34,985 nt of DNA. Source: CAZFHZ01 sp964519015. GTDB taxonomy: Bacteria > Blakebacterota > Blakebacteria > Blakebacterales > CAYUVJ01. Shown one piece after another: positions 7,746-14,783 of the stretch; within the stretch, counting starts at the first letter, position 1; each line of letters starts with the position of its first letter. The notes under the pieces are model-generated. The model was given only the letters and a program-made list of their open reading frames with translations. It did not search any database and was not told the DNA's origin. The position numbers and the translations under genes are program-made. The DNA is taken from the NCBI GenBank assembly GCA_964519015.1, contig CAZFHZ010000027.1:1-34985 (forward strand), in the 5' to 3' direction.

Positions 7746-8530
7746 CGCTCGACACCTCCCTCGGCCTTCTCGACCGCTACCAGCGCCGCTCCGATCGCAG
7801 CCGCAAACTCCGGGTCCGGAGGAATCCGGATCTCCATCTCCAGGTCACGGTGCAGAGAGTCGGTGAAACCAACGTTGTAGGCCATACCTCCGACCAGGGC
7901 CACTTCCGGTTCGATGCCCACCCGGCGCACCATCGAACTGATACGGCTGGCGATGGCATCGTGGACCGCCCGGGCGATGTCCTCCTTCGGCGTCTTGGCA
8001 TGGACCAGGCTGACCACCTCCGACTCAGCGAAGACGGCGCACTGGGCGTTCATAGGGATCTCCCGCTGCGATCTCAGCGACATCGGACCGAACTCTTCCA
8101 GCGGCACTTCGAGCGCCCGGGCCATCGACTCGATGAATACTCCAGCTCCCGCGGCGCATTTCTCGTTGACTACGAAGTCGAGTACCTTCCCCGCGGCGTC
8201 GCACCGGACTCCTCGCCCCTCTTCAGCGCCTACATCGATCACCGTCCGCACTCGGTCGAAGAAGAAGAGAGCCCCTCTTGCCGCCGCCTTTACTTCGGTG
8301 ATGGTGTTGCCGGCCATGGGCACGTCGTTGCGACCCGCGCCGGTCGAGACGATGTTCGGGATCTCGGTGTAATCGATGCCCGCTTCCCGGGAGGCGGTCT
8401 CCAACGCTTCTTTCAGCGCTCCCTTCATGTCGAGCCCGGCGGTCACCAGGGCCTTGCCGATCACCTCCCGGTCACGGAGGAAGACCACTTTGACGTTCTT
8501 GGCCCCCATGTCCACACCGATAGTGACCAT
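7742..8530 (-). CDS. bzdP: Benzoyl-CoA reductase ATPase subunit BzdP (BcrA-like)
   Basis: A 262-aa ASKHA-fold ATPase, partner of BzdQ. It starts VTIGVDMGAKNVKVV (phosphate 1 loop), then VSTGAGRNDV, TVIDVGAEEGRGV (phosphate 2) and VGGMAYNVGF (adenosine loop). Cluster ligands are probably Cys125 in NEKCAAGAG and Cys164 in NAQCAVFAESEVV. In the Azoarcus-type reductase the P/Q pair binds one shared [4Fe-4S] cluster and two ATP, and opens on hydrolysis to pass single electrons to N/O. The ATG at 8530 is preceded by GGGAGAAAGAG. Length and divergence from BzdQ show the two ATPase subunits are distinct, as in true class I reductases and unlike homodimeric dehydratase activators. Confidence 0.92.
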   Translation of the reverse strand: MVTIGVDMGAKNVKVVFLRDREVIGKALVTAGLDMKGALKEALETASREAGIDYTEIPNIVSTGAGRNDVPMAGNTITEVKAAARGALFFFDRVRTVIDVGAEEGRGVRCDAAGKVLDFVVNEKCAAGAGVFIESMARALEVPLEEFGPMSLRSQREIPMNAQCAVFAESEVVSLVHAKTPKEDIARAVHDAIASRISSMVRRVGIEPEVALVGGMAYNVGFTDSLHRDLEMEIRIPPDPEFAAAIGAALVAVEKAEGGVER

Positions 8531-8576
8531 GACTCTTTCTCCCTCACCTGGTATCAGGCCGGTCCCCGTCCGGTAC

Positions 8577-9881
8577 TTATACCGCTATCCGGCTGAGTTC
8601 CAGCGTTTCCATGAAGGTGTCGATCCGGGCCATTGTGCGGGCCTCGTCGAACTCCTTCTCGTCCCCCATGTTCCCCTCGAAGGTCATCACCGGGTACCCC
8701 GCCTGCTGGAGCGCGAGCCGATTCTCCGCGATACCCAGGGAGAGACCCTCACATCCCCGGTTGTAGTGGAGCATGACTCCCTGGAGTTGCCACTCCTTGG
8801 CGATGCGGATCATCATGTCGCTCTTGTACCGGGGGGAGTAGAAATGCTGCCATTCCGGCTTGCTCAGGTTCCAGTCGGCGAGGATCCGCAGGGCCTGGTC
8901 GCGCGATTCCAGCTTGATTCCCATTTGTTCGGGCGTGGTCCGCGGACCCCAGGAACCGTCCGGTTTGACCTCCCACATTCCGATCAGACCGAAGGTGTAG
9001 AGCGATCCCACCGAGACTACCCCGAATTCCTCCAGGTAGCGGAAGACCTTGAGGAAACCCCAGGGGGGCTGGGTGTCGGAGATGAGCCGGCAGCGCTCGT
9101 TCCCCACCGCGGCGATCCCCCGGTCCACCCGGTCCCGCACTTCGTCGCGCAGCTCCTCGTAGAAGTCGGCCACCACCCGGCTGTGCTTCTCCAGCGTGCC
9201 CAGCACGTAGAGCGAGTACATGGTCTTCTCGTCCAGCGGTGCCGGGATGGCCTTGTTGAGGGTGCAGACCTCGGCCCACAGCGCGGTGCTGCGGCACTCG
9301 TTGTTCACCGCCTCGAAGAGGAGCTCATCGTTGTACTCCCGGCCGGTCACCTTCTCCAGCCACTCGATGCCGTCGTGCATCTGACCCACTACGTAGTCCA
9401 GCCGGTTCTCGTCCAACTCGTGATAGGGACCGCTCCCCACATCGATGCAGAAGTGCGGGATGTCCGGTTCCATGTCGGTCACCACCTGATACCACTTGGC
9501 GTGGCTGCAGCAGATGTGGTCCTGCCAGATGAAGTCGGGCCGGGGGTACTTCCCACCGAAGGCGTATTCGTCGATCAGGATGGAGCCCCAATAGTTCCGC
9601 ATGTAGGAACAGAGGTCCCGGGCATACCCGGCCTTCTCCACGGCCTCGAGGCACCGGGCCGACAGATCCCGGTCGAAGGCGATCGAAGCGCCGTACGGCT
9701 CGGAAGTAATCATCCGGAGGTCTTCACCCAGTCCCCGGGGGATGGCATCGAAGCTCCAGGCTCCTCCGGCCCAGCGCAGGACTCCCCGGTCGTGGGCTTC
9801 TGCGTAGCTCCGGTAGTAATTCTGGCGGAGCTCCTTCGCCTTGTTCCAGCAGTCCAGCGGCTTGGTGGGGTATTTCGCCAT
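8577..9881 (-). CDS. bzdO: Benzoyl-CoA reductase catalytic subunit BzdO (BcrB-like)
   Basis: A 434-aa member of the HgdB/BcrB/BcrC family of the 2-hydroxyacyl-CoA dehydratase D-component fold. Recognisable parts are the N-terminal KYPTKPLDCWNKAKELR, cysteines at about 91 (DLCSYMRNYWG) and 124-125 (DHICCSHAKW), and the C-terminal YNRGCEGLSLGIAENRLAL and GNMGDEKEFD segments. With BzdN it holds the active-site clusters where benzoyl-CoA is reduced to cyclohexa-1,5-diene-1-carbonyl-CoA. It lies 50 bases downstream of bzdN and 46 upstream of bzdP, all on the minus strand. AAGGAG lies about 12 bases before the ATG. Length matches the larger catalytic subunit of the Azoarcus type. Confidence 0.92.
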   Translation of the reverse strand: MAKYPTKPLDCWNKAKELRQNYYRSYAEAHDRGVLRWAGGAWSFDAIPRGLGEDLRMITSEPYGASIAFDRDLSARCLEAVEKAGYARDLCSYMRNYWGSILIDEYAFGGKYPRPDFIWQDHICCSHAKWYQVVTDMEPDIPHFCIDVGSGPYHELDENRLDYVVGQMHDGIEWLEKVTGREYNDELLFEAVNNECRSTALWAEVCTLNKAIPAPLDEKTMYSLYVLGTLEKHSRVVADFYEELRDEVRDRVDRGIAAVGNERCRLISDTQPPWGFLKVFRYLEEFGVVSVGSLYTFGLIGMWEVKPDGSWGPRTTPEQMGIKLESRDQALRILADWNLSKPEWQHFYSPRYKSDMMIRIAKEWQLQGVMLHYNRGCEGLSLGIAENRLALQQAGYPVMTFEGNMGDEKEFDEARTMARIDTFMETLELSRIAV

Positions 9882-9931
9882 GGCGATCGCCTTCTCCTTG
9901 GTTCCGGGTTCCCACCCGGGATCCGGCGGCG

Positions 9932-11059
9932 CTAGAACAAATCTCCTTCGCTCAACATCTCCAGGAAGGCCTCCACGCGTACCCGGAACTGTCCCAGGGG
10001 CACCGTGACATCGAACTCGAGGAAGAGGGTCTTGATCCCGGCTTCCTGGAACGCTTTCTGCAGCGCCGGTATGTCCAGCTCGTGAGGATCACAGAACTTC
10101 TGCTGGATCAGGATGGCCCCGCTCACCTGGTACTCCTTGGCCAGCTGCAGGATATGCGGGATGCGGGTGCGCACGGGCCAGTCCTTCGAGGGACAGGCGG
10201 GCCGTTCGACGTAGCGCCGGGCAATCGCCTCCAGATCATCGTTCCCGTCGAGTTCGGTCTGGTTCCAGAAGTAGCGGGTCCCGGTACAGTGGTCGTCCAC
10301 GACCACCGTTGCCCCCACCGACTCCACCATCTCCAGGAAGGCGGTGTCATCGTCCTCGCTGCCCACCAGCATAAGACGGGTACCGGTCGATCGCTCCGGG
10401 TTGTGCCGGGTCAGCTCCGGGAGGATCCGTTCCATCTCCCGGTTGTGATCCTCCTTGTCCACCATCTGGCTGGAGATGGTCAGATACATCGCGTCGCGCC
10501 CTGTCAGCGGCGGGGCCGCCCGCTGGCGGAGTTCGTATATCTCCCGCTGGAGTCGGCGGTTCCGGTTGACGAGATCGATCCCCTCGCGGAGCTTCTCCGG
10601 GGTGATCGGTGTACCCGTCCACCCCTCCAGCGCGGTCTTGAACTTGGCCAGTTCACCGCGCAGGAAGGGTGTCGCCCGGGGGCTCTGCACGTGGTTCGGC
10701 ATCGGCAGGTAGTAACTGAACTCGCGGGGCAGATGGATCTCCCAACTCGTGAACGCCTGCCGTATGTGGAGACACGACTGGGCGATCATGATGCCGTCCA
10801 GATAGTCGAAACGCCCCTTCAGCCCTTGAGCCAGACAGTCCCGGCAGAACGGACAGTACATACCGAAGATGTGGGGTTCGGTGACGTCCTGTGGTTCGTG
10901 GCTGCCGAGGATCCGGACCGGGAGGATATCGGCCGCACATAGGATCTCTTCCGGCACGTAGGTGCAGAAGTAGCCGACGACCTTCCCGCCGGTCCGCTTC
11001 TTCCACTCCAGGGCATAGGAATGACGTTCCTGAGCCCACTCCTGGAACTGATCCATCAT
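9932..11059 (-). CDS. bzdN: Benzoyl-CoA reductase catalytic subunit BzdN (BcrC-like)
   Basis: A 375-aa HgdB-family protein. FCTYVPEEILCAADILPVRI near residue 31 is the family signature, and MYCPFCRDCLAQG (Cys 69, 72, 75) supplies cluster or active-site cysteines. QQKFCDPHELD lies in the C-terminal Rossmann-like half. Together with BzdO it forms the substrate-binding catalytic module of class I benzoyl-CoA reductase. The reading frame stays open upstream to 11281, but I place the start at the ATG at 11057-11059. GGAGG sits 8 bases before it, and the upstream stretch would translate through the promoter and operator. A second ATG follows immediately. It is the first gene of the bzdNOPQMV operon. 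Confidence 0.9.
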   Translation of the reverse strand: MMDQFQEWAQERHSYALEWKKRTGGKVVGYFCTYVPEEILCAADILPVRILGSHEPQDVTEPHIFGMYCPFCRDCLAQGLKGRFDYLDGIMIAQSCLHIRQAFTSWEIHLPREFSYYLPMPNHVQSPRATPFLRGELAKFKTALEGWTGTPITPEKLREGIDLVNRNRRLQREIYELRQRAAPPLTGRDAMYLTISSQMVDKEDHNREMERILPELTRHNPERSTGTRLMLVGSEDDDTAFLEMVESVGATVVVDDHCTGTRYFWNQTELDGNDDLEAIARRYVERPACPSKDWPVRTRIPHILQLAKEYQVSGAILIQQKFCDPHELDIPALQKAFQEAGIKTLFLEFDVTVPLGQFRVRVEAFLEMLSEGDLF

Positions 11060-11102
11060 CTCCGTTTCCTCCCGCCGGCGACCAAGGGGCTGAGGCTCAA
11101 TT

Positions 11103-11112
11103 CGTTCGAACG
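11103..11112. promoter_or_regulatory. Second palindrome in the bzd leader
   Basis: CGTTCGAACG is a perfect 10-bp palindrome that abuts the main operator on its downstream side with respect to bzdN. It shares the TTCG/CGAA core with the main site. It may be a second half-occupied site for the same regulator or a chance extension. Confidence 0.4.
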
Positions 11113-11128
11113 TTCGTTCGAAACGAAC
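11112..11128. promoter_or_regulatory. Putative TetR-type operator over the bzd transcription start
   Basis: GTTCGTT and AACGAAC are perfect 7-bp inverted arms around the centre CGA (17 bp in total). The site overlaps the last bases of the -10 box of the bzd promoter and the predicted start point. Binding there would block RNA polymerase. The arm length and AACG/CGTT content resemble operators of TetR-family regulators of aromatic and fatty acid catabolism. The regulator is not in this window. Confidence 0.65.
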
Positions 11129-11155
11129 TCTAGTCGGGCCTCCCCCCGGTGTCAA
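11127..11155 (-). promoter_or_regulatory. Sigma-70-type promoter of the bzdNOPQMV operon
   Basis: On the minus strand the -35 is TTGACA (11150-11155), a perfect consensus match. A 17-base spacer follows, and the -10 is TAGAGT (11127-11132). Transcription would start near 11120, giving a leader of about 60 bases before the bzdN ATG. This is the best promoter seen in the window. Confidence 0.75.
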
Positions 11156-11261
11156 CGGGAATTCATTACCTGGTTCGTAGGAAGGCTGGGAGGACACTCT
11201 TCGGCCTGCCCGTCGGGACCGGGATTGATGATCTCGGAGCGGTTTATATTCCCGGTCGATC

Positions 11262-12359
11262 TCAGGCGTGCCGGGCGGCAAACTCCTCCATGAAGGCGAC
11301 CAGGGTACGGATGTTCTCGACGGTGACGGCGTTGTACATCGAGACGCGGACGCCGCCCAGGGAGCGGTAGCCCTTCAAGCCGACCATGCCGTTCTTCTTC
11401 GCCTCGGCGATGAACTGAGCGTCCACCTCCTCGCTGGGCAGGTTGAAGTCGACGTTCATGAACGAGCGGTCCTCGGGGACCGTGACGTAACCCTTGAAGA
11501 GGTCCGGATACTTGTCCATCACGCCGTACAGCAGATCGCCCTTCAAACGGTTGTTCTTCTCGATGGCCGCCAGCCCGCCGATGGACTTGTTGTAGGCCAG
11601 GACATTGCGCAGGATGTAGATGGAGAGACACGGCGGGGTGTTGTAGAGGGAGTTGTTGTCGGCGTGGATCTTGTACTGGAGCATCGAGGGGAGCGCTTCG
11701 GTACACAGCGCCAGGAAGTCGTCGCGGATCAGCGCGACCACCAGGCCGGAAGGACCGAGGTTCTTCTGGGCGCCTGCGTAGATGAGGCCGAACGGTCGCA
11801 CGTCGAACGGCCGCCACATGAAGTCGGACGACATGTCGCAGGCGAGCGGGATGCCGCCGGTCGACGGGTAGTCCTTCCACTGGGTACCGTAGATGGTGTT
11901 GTTGGAGCAGAAGTGCACGTAGGCGGCGTCGGAGTTGATCTTGATCTCCTCCGGACGGGGCAGTCGCCGGAATCCTTCCTCCTTGGTGGAGGCGACGACG
12001 CGGGCCGCATCGCCGACGACGATCTTGGCCTCCTTGTAGGCCTTTTCCGCCCACTGGCCGGTGATGAGGTAGTCGGCCTTCCTGCCGGAGTGCAGGATGT
12101 TCATCGGCAGCATCGCGAACTGCAGGTTACCGCCGCCCTGAAGGAGCAGCACCTTGAAGTTGTCCGGGACGTCCAGGAGTTCCTTCACGAGGGCGATGGC
12201 CTCCTCGTGCACCGCGTCGTACTCCTTGGCGCGGTGGGAGATCTCCATCACCGACATGCCGGTATTCTCGAAGTCCAGGAGCTCGGCCTGCGCCCGCTCG
12301 AGGGCGGGCAGGGGTAGTCCGGCCGGGCCGGCGTAGAAGTTGATCACACGGTGCGTCAT
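11262..12359 (-). CDS. serC: Phosphoserine aminotransferase
   Basis: A 365-aa class V aminotransferase of normal SerC length. It begins RVINFYAGPAGLPLPAL (the FxAGPAxLP start of SerC), contains GMSVMEISHRAKEYD and LLQGGGNLQFAMLPMN, and has the PLP lysine at residue 199 in YAGAQKNLGPSG. It ends with GLKGYRSLGGVRVSMYNAV. It makes 3-phosphoserine from 3-phosphohydroxypyruvate and glutamate in serine synthesis, and in some bacteria also serves pyridoxine synthesis. The ATG at 12359 has AAGGAG six bases upstream. It is the last gene of the DUF1015-serA-serC operon, 18 bases after serA. The product resembles the SerC of Bacteroidota and related groups. Confidence 0.95.
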   Translation of the reverse strand: MTHRVINFYAGPAGLPLPALERAQAELLDFENTGMSVMEISHRAKEYDAVHEEAIALVKELLDVPDNFKVLLLQGGGNLQFAMLPMNILHSGRKADYLITGQWAEKAYKEAKIVVGDAARVVASTKEEGFRRLPRPEEIKINSDAAYVHFCSNNTIYGTQWKDYPSTGGIPLACDMSSDFMWRPFDVRPFGLIYAGAQKNLGPSGLVVALIRDDFLALCTEALPSMLQYKIHADNNSLYNTPPCLSIYILRNVLAYNKSIGGLAAIEKNNRLKGDLLYGVMDKYPDLFKGYVTVPEDRSFMNVDFNLPSEEVDAQFIAEAKKNGMVGLKGYRSLGGVRVSMYNAVTVENIRTLVAFMEEFAARHA

Positions 12360-12377
12360 GTAGGTCTCCTTGGCTCG

Positions 12378-13253
12378 TTACGCCTTGAATCCACTCAGGA
12401 TTTCCACGACTTCGTCGCCGATCCGCAGCAGGTTCTCCTTCGAGCTGGCGCCGATGTGGGGGGTGAGGAGCACGTTCGGCGCCGACAGGATCGGGGACTC
12501 GGGCGGTGGTGGATCCGAGGTGAAGACGTCGGTGGCATACGCGGCCACCTTCCCGCTGGCGAGCGCTCCGGCCAGATCCTCCTCGACGACACATTTACCG
12601 CGACCGGTGTTGATGATCGCCACACCATCCTTCATCCAAGCGATAGAATCGGCGTTGATCAGGCCGCGGGTCTCGTCGGTGAGCGGTACGTGCAGTGAGA
12701 TGTAGTCCGCTCCGTGGAAGAGCTCTTTGAGGCTGGTCACCATCTGCGCCACTTCCGAGCTCTCGACGTAGGGATCGTAGGCCAGCACCCGCATGCCGAA
12801 TGCCCGGGCACGAACGGCGACCTCCGATCCAATGTGCCCGATACCCACAAGCCCCAGCGTCTTGCCGTGCAGCTCGGTGCGCTTCAGCTCCTTCTTCAGC
12901 CACTTGCCGTCCCGCATCGAGTTGTGCGCTTCCACCAGGCGATTCGGGATCGCGACCATGAAAGCGAAGGCCAGCTCGGCGACCGCGATCGCCGATGCCA
13001 GGGGCGTGTTGAGTACCTGGATACCGCCGGCCCGGGCGGCCGCCTGGTCGATGTTGTCGATGCCCACTCCGCCCCGGATGATCAGCTTGAGTCTGGGCGC
13101 GCCGGCGATCCAGTCGGCGGTGCACTTGGTCTTGGAGCGGACGAGCGCGACGTCGGCTTCCGGGAGCCGGCCGACATCGGTGGTCACTTCGCCGTACGCG
13201 GTCAGCCGCTGAGGAAGGCTCGAATCAAAGGCGTCACAGATCAGGATGAGCAT
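12378..13253 (-). CDS. serA: Short D-3-phosphoglycerate dehydrogenase (no ACT domain)
   Basis: A 291-aa NAD-dependent D-2-hydroxyacid dehydrogenase. LIIRGGVGIDNIDQAAA holds the substrate-binding Arg region, LGLVGIGHIGSEVA is the NAD-binding loop, and INTGRGKCVVEE, the catalytic Glu in PPPPESP and the catalytic His in LLTPHIGASS complete the active site. It would oxidise 3-phosphoglycerate to 3-phosphohydroxypyruvate, the first step of serine synthesis. It lacks the C-terminal ASB and ACT domains of longer SerA proteins, so serine feedback through an ACT domain is not expected. Placement directly before serC supports the SerA role over other family members such as glyoxylate or lactate dehydrogenases. 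Confidence 0.9.
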   Translation of the reverse strand: MLILICDAFDSSLPQRLTAYGEVTTDVGRLPEADVALVRSKTKCTADWIAGAPRLKLIIRGGVGIDNIDQAAARAGGIQVLNTPLASAIAVAELAFAFMVAIPNRLVEAHNSMRDGKWLKKELKRTELHGKTLGLVGIGHIGSEVAVRARAFGMRVLAYDPYVESSEVAQMVTSLKELFHGADYISLHVPLTDETRGLINADSIAWMKDGVAIINTGRGKCVVEEDLAGALASGKVAAYATDVFTSDPPPPESPILSAPNVLLTPHIGASSKENLLRIGDEVVEILSGFKA

Positions 13254-13286
13254 GGCTTCCAGCCTTTCTTGGGGAAGAAGTCCCCC

Positions 13287-14525
13287 CTACCAGAGGTCGA
13301 GCGTGCGGACGAGCAGCCCCGAGCGCAGCTTGGGTTCGAACCAGGTGGACTTGGGCGGCATGACGTCGCCGGCATCGGCGACTGCCATGAGCTGATCGAG
13401 CGTCACGGGGTGGAGGGTGAAAGCCACCGCCCAGCCTCCGCGCACCCGTCTCTCGAGTTCACTCAAGCCCCGGATGCCGCCTACAAAATCGACGTTTGTG
13501 TCGGTGCGCGGGTCTTCGATCCCGAGCACCGGCGCCAGCAGATTCTCCTGCAGGATCGAGGCGTCGACCGACCGCACCGGATCGTGGTCCGGGAAGGTGC
13601 CCGGCCTGGCCACGAGGCAGTACCACTGGCCGGGGAGATACATGCCGATGTGATGTACCTCGCCGGGCCGCCCCTCGTCTACGGGCGTCACCTCGAAGCG
13701 CTCGCCGATGCGGGCCAGCAACTCCTCCGGCGTGAGGTCCCCGAGGTCCTTCACGACCCGGTTGTAGTCCATGATCTTGAGCTGGTCGTGGGGGAAGAGC
13801 ACGGCCATGAAGTAGTTGTATGGCTCGTCGCCGGTATGGTGCGGATTGGCGGCCTTGCGTTCGAGACCGACGCGGGCCGCGGAGGCCGTCCGGTGGTGAC
13901 CATCGGCGACGTACAGCGTACCAACCTCAGCGAATTCGCCTCTCACTGCATCGGTCAGCCCGGTCGGGACGATCCAGACGGTATGACCGATGCCGTCGTC
14001 GGTGACGAAGTCGTATAACGGTTCCGTAGCCTGTATCTGCCGCACCAGCCGGTCGATCGGAGTGCACTTGCGGTAGGTGAAGAAGACCGGCTCGCCATTG
14101 GCGTTCTGCTCCGCCACGTGACGGGTACGATCATCCTCTTTCTCGGGATGGGTGAACTCGTGCCGCTTGATCAGCCCGTTCTCGTACTCGGCGCACGAGG
14201 CGGCACAGACGATACCGGCCTGGACGTGGTCGCCCATGCTCTGCTGATACACGTAGAAGCAGGGCTCGGCCTCACGCACTAGAATCCCCTCGCTGATGAA
14301 ACGGCGCAGGTTCTTCACTCCCTGGGCGTATACCCGGTCATCGTAGGGATCGATGTCGGGCGGGAGATCGATCTCCGGCTTGTTGATGTGAAGGAACGAG
14401 AACGCGTTGCCTTGAGCCAGCGCTCGTGCCTCTTCAGAAGAGATTACATCGTAGGGCGGAGCCGCGACCCGGTGTGCGATCTCCGGCCGCGGGCGATACG
14501 CGCGGAACGGGCGGATGTCAGCCAT
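13287..14525 (-). CDS. DUF1015 family protein, first gene of the serine operon
   Basis: A 412-aa protein of the DUF1015 family. It opens IRPFRAYRPRPEIAHRVAAP and PPYDVISSEEARAL, and has the central motif LYVADGHHRTASAARVGLE near residue 210. The reaction is not established to my knowledge. The DGHHR motif resembles the nucleotide-phosphate site of ParB/sulfiredoxin-fold enzymes such as the archaeal serine kinase SerK. The gene is 33 bases upstream of serA in an operon that lacks serB. I infer a role at the serine/phosphoserine step, as a kinase or phosphotransfer enzyme, but this is a guess from motif and context. The ATG at 14525 is preceded by GGAGG in the loop of a small hairpin. Confidence 0.85.
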   Translation of the reverse strand: MADIRPFRAYRPRPEIAHRVAAPPYDVISSEEARALAQGNAFSFLHINKPEIDLPPDIDPYDDRVYAQGVKNLRRFISEGILVREAEPCFYVYQQSMGDHVQAGIVCAASCAEYENGLIKRHEFTHPEKEDDRTRHVAEQNANGEPVFFTYRKCTPIDRLVRQIQATEPLYDFVTDDGIGHTVWIVPTGLTDAVRGEFAEVGTLYVADGHHRTASAARVGLERKAANPHHTGDEPYNYFMAVLFPHDQLKIMDYNRVVKDLGDLTPEELLARIGERFEVTPVDEGRPGEVHHIGMYLPGQWYCLVARPGTFPDHDPVRSVDASILQENLLAPVLGIEDPRTDTNVDFVGGIRGLSELERRVRGGWAVAFTLHPVTLDQLMAVADAGDVMPPKSTWFEPKLRSGLLVRTLDLW

Positions 14526-14526
14526 A

Positions 14527-14543
14527 GGTGAACCTCCTTCACC
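14527..14543 (-). promoter_or_regulatory. Hairpin holding the ribosome binding site of the DUF1015 gene
   Basis: In the mRNA, GGTGAA and TTCACC can pair (6 bp) around a 5-base loop that is exactly GGAGG, the Shine-Dalgarno sequence. The stem ends one base before the ATG. Such presentation could aid or modulate initiation. It could also be a weak protein-binding palindrome, since the GTGAA/TTCAC arms recur at 14560-14575. Confidence 0.45.
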
Positions 14544-14559
14544 GGATGTACCGTACTGG

Positions 14560-14575
14560 TGTGAAAATCTTCACA
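14560..14575. promoter_or_regulatory. CRP/FNR-like binding site upstream of the serine operon
   Basis: TGTGA-AAATCT-TCACA is a perfect match to the core CRP half-sites with the standard 6-base spacer. It lies 35-50 bases upstream of the DUF1015 start codon. This is too close for a classical activator position, so it may overlap the promoter. No clear -35/-10 pair is visible. The rest of 14576-14783 shows no gene. Confidence 0.5.
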
Positions 14576-14783
14576 TTCCATTCCGGCAGGGGGATCGCAG
14601 TCGCCCCGGATCATCGCGGTCCCACAACAACGAGACGGATATGGGCTCCGAGGGGTGGGGTGAAACGTCCTGCCTTTCCGCCGGTCTCGCAGGTGGACCG
14701 CTCAGGACCAATATCCCACTTTCCAAGCCAGAATCAACTGGTCACCGGCTCCTGTTCCGGCGATACAGCGTCCACCGCCCGGT

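Noticed and set aside
8376..9935. Plus-strand open frame (519 codons) opposite bzdO
   Set aside because: Antisense to a confident reductase subunit; Val/His/Pro-rich composition and no motifs.
11060..11281. N-terminal extension of BzdN to the first possible start at 11281
   Set aside because: It would translate through the promoter and operator, is unlike any family member, and a good ribosome binding site precedes the internal ATG at 11059.
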